Below are positions 63,461-64,000 of a stretch of 64,000 nt of DNA, in pieces (the stretch's first letter is position 1; every line of letters begins with the position of its first letter). The translations under genes were made by a program, and so were the position numbers. This DNA comes from Thiotrichales bacterium 19S9-11 (lineage in GTDB: Bacteria; Pseudomonadota; Gammaproteobacteria; Francisellales; Francisellaceae): the NCBI GenBank assembly GCA_021713395.1, contig JAKJJT010000001.1, forward strand, positions 1 through 64,000. The letters run 5' to 3'. A model generated the notes under the pieces. That model was not told the origin of the DNA. It worked only from the letters and a program-made list of their open reading frames with translations, and did no database searches.

Positions 63461-64000
63461 TTAAAACTCTGCATGTCCTGGCGTTCGTGGAAATGGAATT
63501 ACATCTCGGATATTACTAACAGATGTGATATAGCTTAATAATCTTTCAAAACCAAGGCCAAAACCACTGTGCGCTACTGTACCATAACGCCTTAAATCTC
63601 GATACCACCAAAGTGCTTCTTTATCAATCTCCATCTCATCTAAACGTTGATCAAGATAATCCAAGCGCTCTTCACGTTGGCTGCCACCAATTAACTCACC
63701 AATACCTGGCACTAATACATCCATAGCAGCAACTGTCTTACCGTCATCATTGATTCGCATGTAAAATGCTTTAATATCTTTTGGATAATTCATTAAGATC
63801 ACAGGTGCTTTAGCATATGTTTCGCATAAGTAACGTTCATGCTCTGATTGTAAATCAACACCCCATTGAACTGGAAATTCAAATTTTTGATCTGCATTTT
63901 TTAGAATTTCAATTGCATCTGTATAGTCCATTTTCACAAATGGCTTTTCAATAACTGACTTCAATCGATCAATGACGCCCTTATCAACCCATTGATTGAA
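63461..64000 (-). CDS. asnS: Asparaginyl-tRNA synthetase, C-terminal part (runs off the right edge)
   Basis: The C-terminal 178 codons of AsnRS, a class II synthetase. Motif 2/3 region is visible: [26 protein letters not shown] and the class II motif 3 [15 protein letters not shown], ending [12 protein letters not shown] as in AsnRS. The reading frame stays open to base 64000 ([15 protein letters not shown]), so the gene continues outside the window. mdh follows on the same strand. Confidence 0.95.
   Translation of the reverse strand, partial: FNQWVDKGVIDRLKSVIEKPFVKMDYTDAIEILKNADQKFEFPVQWGVDLQSEHERYLCETYAKAPVILMNYPKDIKAFYMRINDDGKTVAAMDVLVPGIGELIGGSQREERLDYLDQRLDEMEIDKEALWWYRDLRRYGTVAHSGFGLGFERLLSYITSVSNIRDVIPFPRTPGHAEF

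Overview
The window looks like a chromosome segment of an AT-rich gammaproteobacterium related to Francisella (Francisellaceae or Fastidiosibacteraceae grade). The left edge holds the 5' end of a 16S rRNA whose first 60 bases have the Francisella-type wording (GCTGGTGGCATGCTTAACAC). Other clues are a fused MetI-MetQ methionine transporter, a phosphatidylcholine synthase, and an FlmK/ArnT-like glycosyltransferase divergent from a NaxD-like (YdjC) deacetylase, all patterns known from Francisella. The genus is inference; no database search was possible.

Layout. 1-8.6 kb: 16S start and its promoter, then housekeeping genes (malic enzyme, hemE, a lipid A acyltransferase, an SDR, an M17 aminopeptidase, a tandem Usp, tmk, marC). 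8.7-16.3 kb: plsY, an exported coiled-coil protein, the tRNA hydroxylation protein trhP, a SAM-II-type riboswitch in front of metN and metIQ, a DsbC/DsbG-like protein, pcs, and a CAU tRNA. 16.4-25.2 kb: an acetolactate synthase/aldehyde dehydrogenase operon, an exported metallo-beta-lactamase-fold protein, an unusual queuosine set (queC, queD, queE), a zinc-less dksA, and gpsA.

25.2-35.7 kb is an accessory island. It lies between two inverted 13-bp copies of what looks like one IS4-type end and carries an IS6-type element, an intact IS481 element with a 7-bp target duplication, and IS fragments. Its cargo is a cold-shock protein, an RRM RNA-binding protein, two different membrane fatty-acid desaturases, a 44-residue basic protein, a Lys1-like saccharopine dehydrogenase, a BtuF-like binding protein and several orphan small proteins. 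The cargo suggests adaptation to low temperature. After uup, 37.7-43.3 kb holds two candidate secreted effectors: an ankyrin protein, and a 951-residue protein with a possible Cys-His-Asp N-terminal domain and long repeats. The second is flanked by two near-identical 143-bp elements in inverted orientation, and it ends inside a solitary IS481-type terminal repeat.

43.3-48.6 kb: amine oxidase, a hemerythrin-GGDEF diguanylate cyclase, and the flmK/naxD-like pair for lipid A or envelope sugar modification. 48.6-60.4 kb: a compact twelve-gene minus-strand operon plus a divergent methyltransferase that match the gene content and order of aryl polyene-type clusters (chain-length-factor-like KS, acyltransferase, two ACPs, COG4648 protein, AMP ligase, dehydratase, GT2, second acyltransferase, thioesterase, LolA-like, MMPL exporter). 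The elongating ketosynthases, ketoreductase and aromatic ammonia lyase are not visible here. 60.4-64 kb: TRL-like lipoprotein, DinJ/YafQ-like toxin-antitoxin pair, an unknown exported protein with a clear terminator, mdh, and the C-terminal part of asnS running off the right edge.
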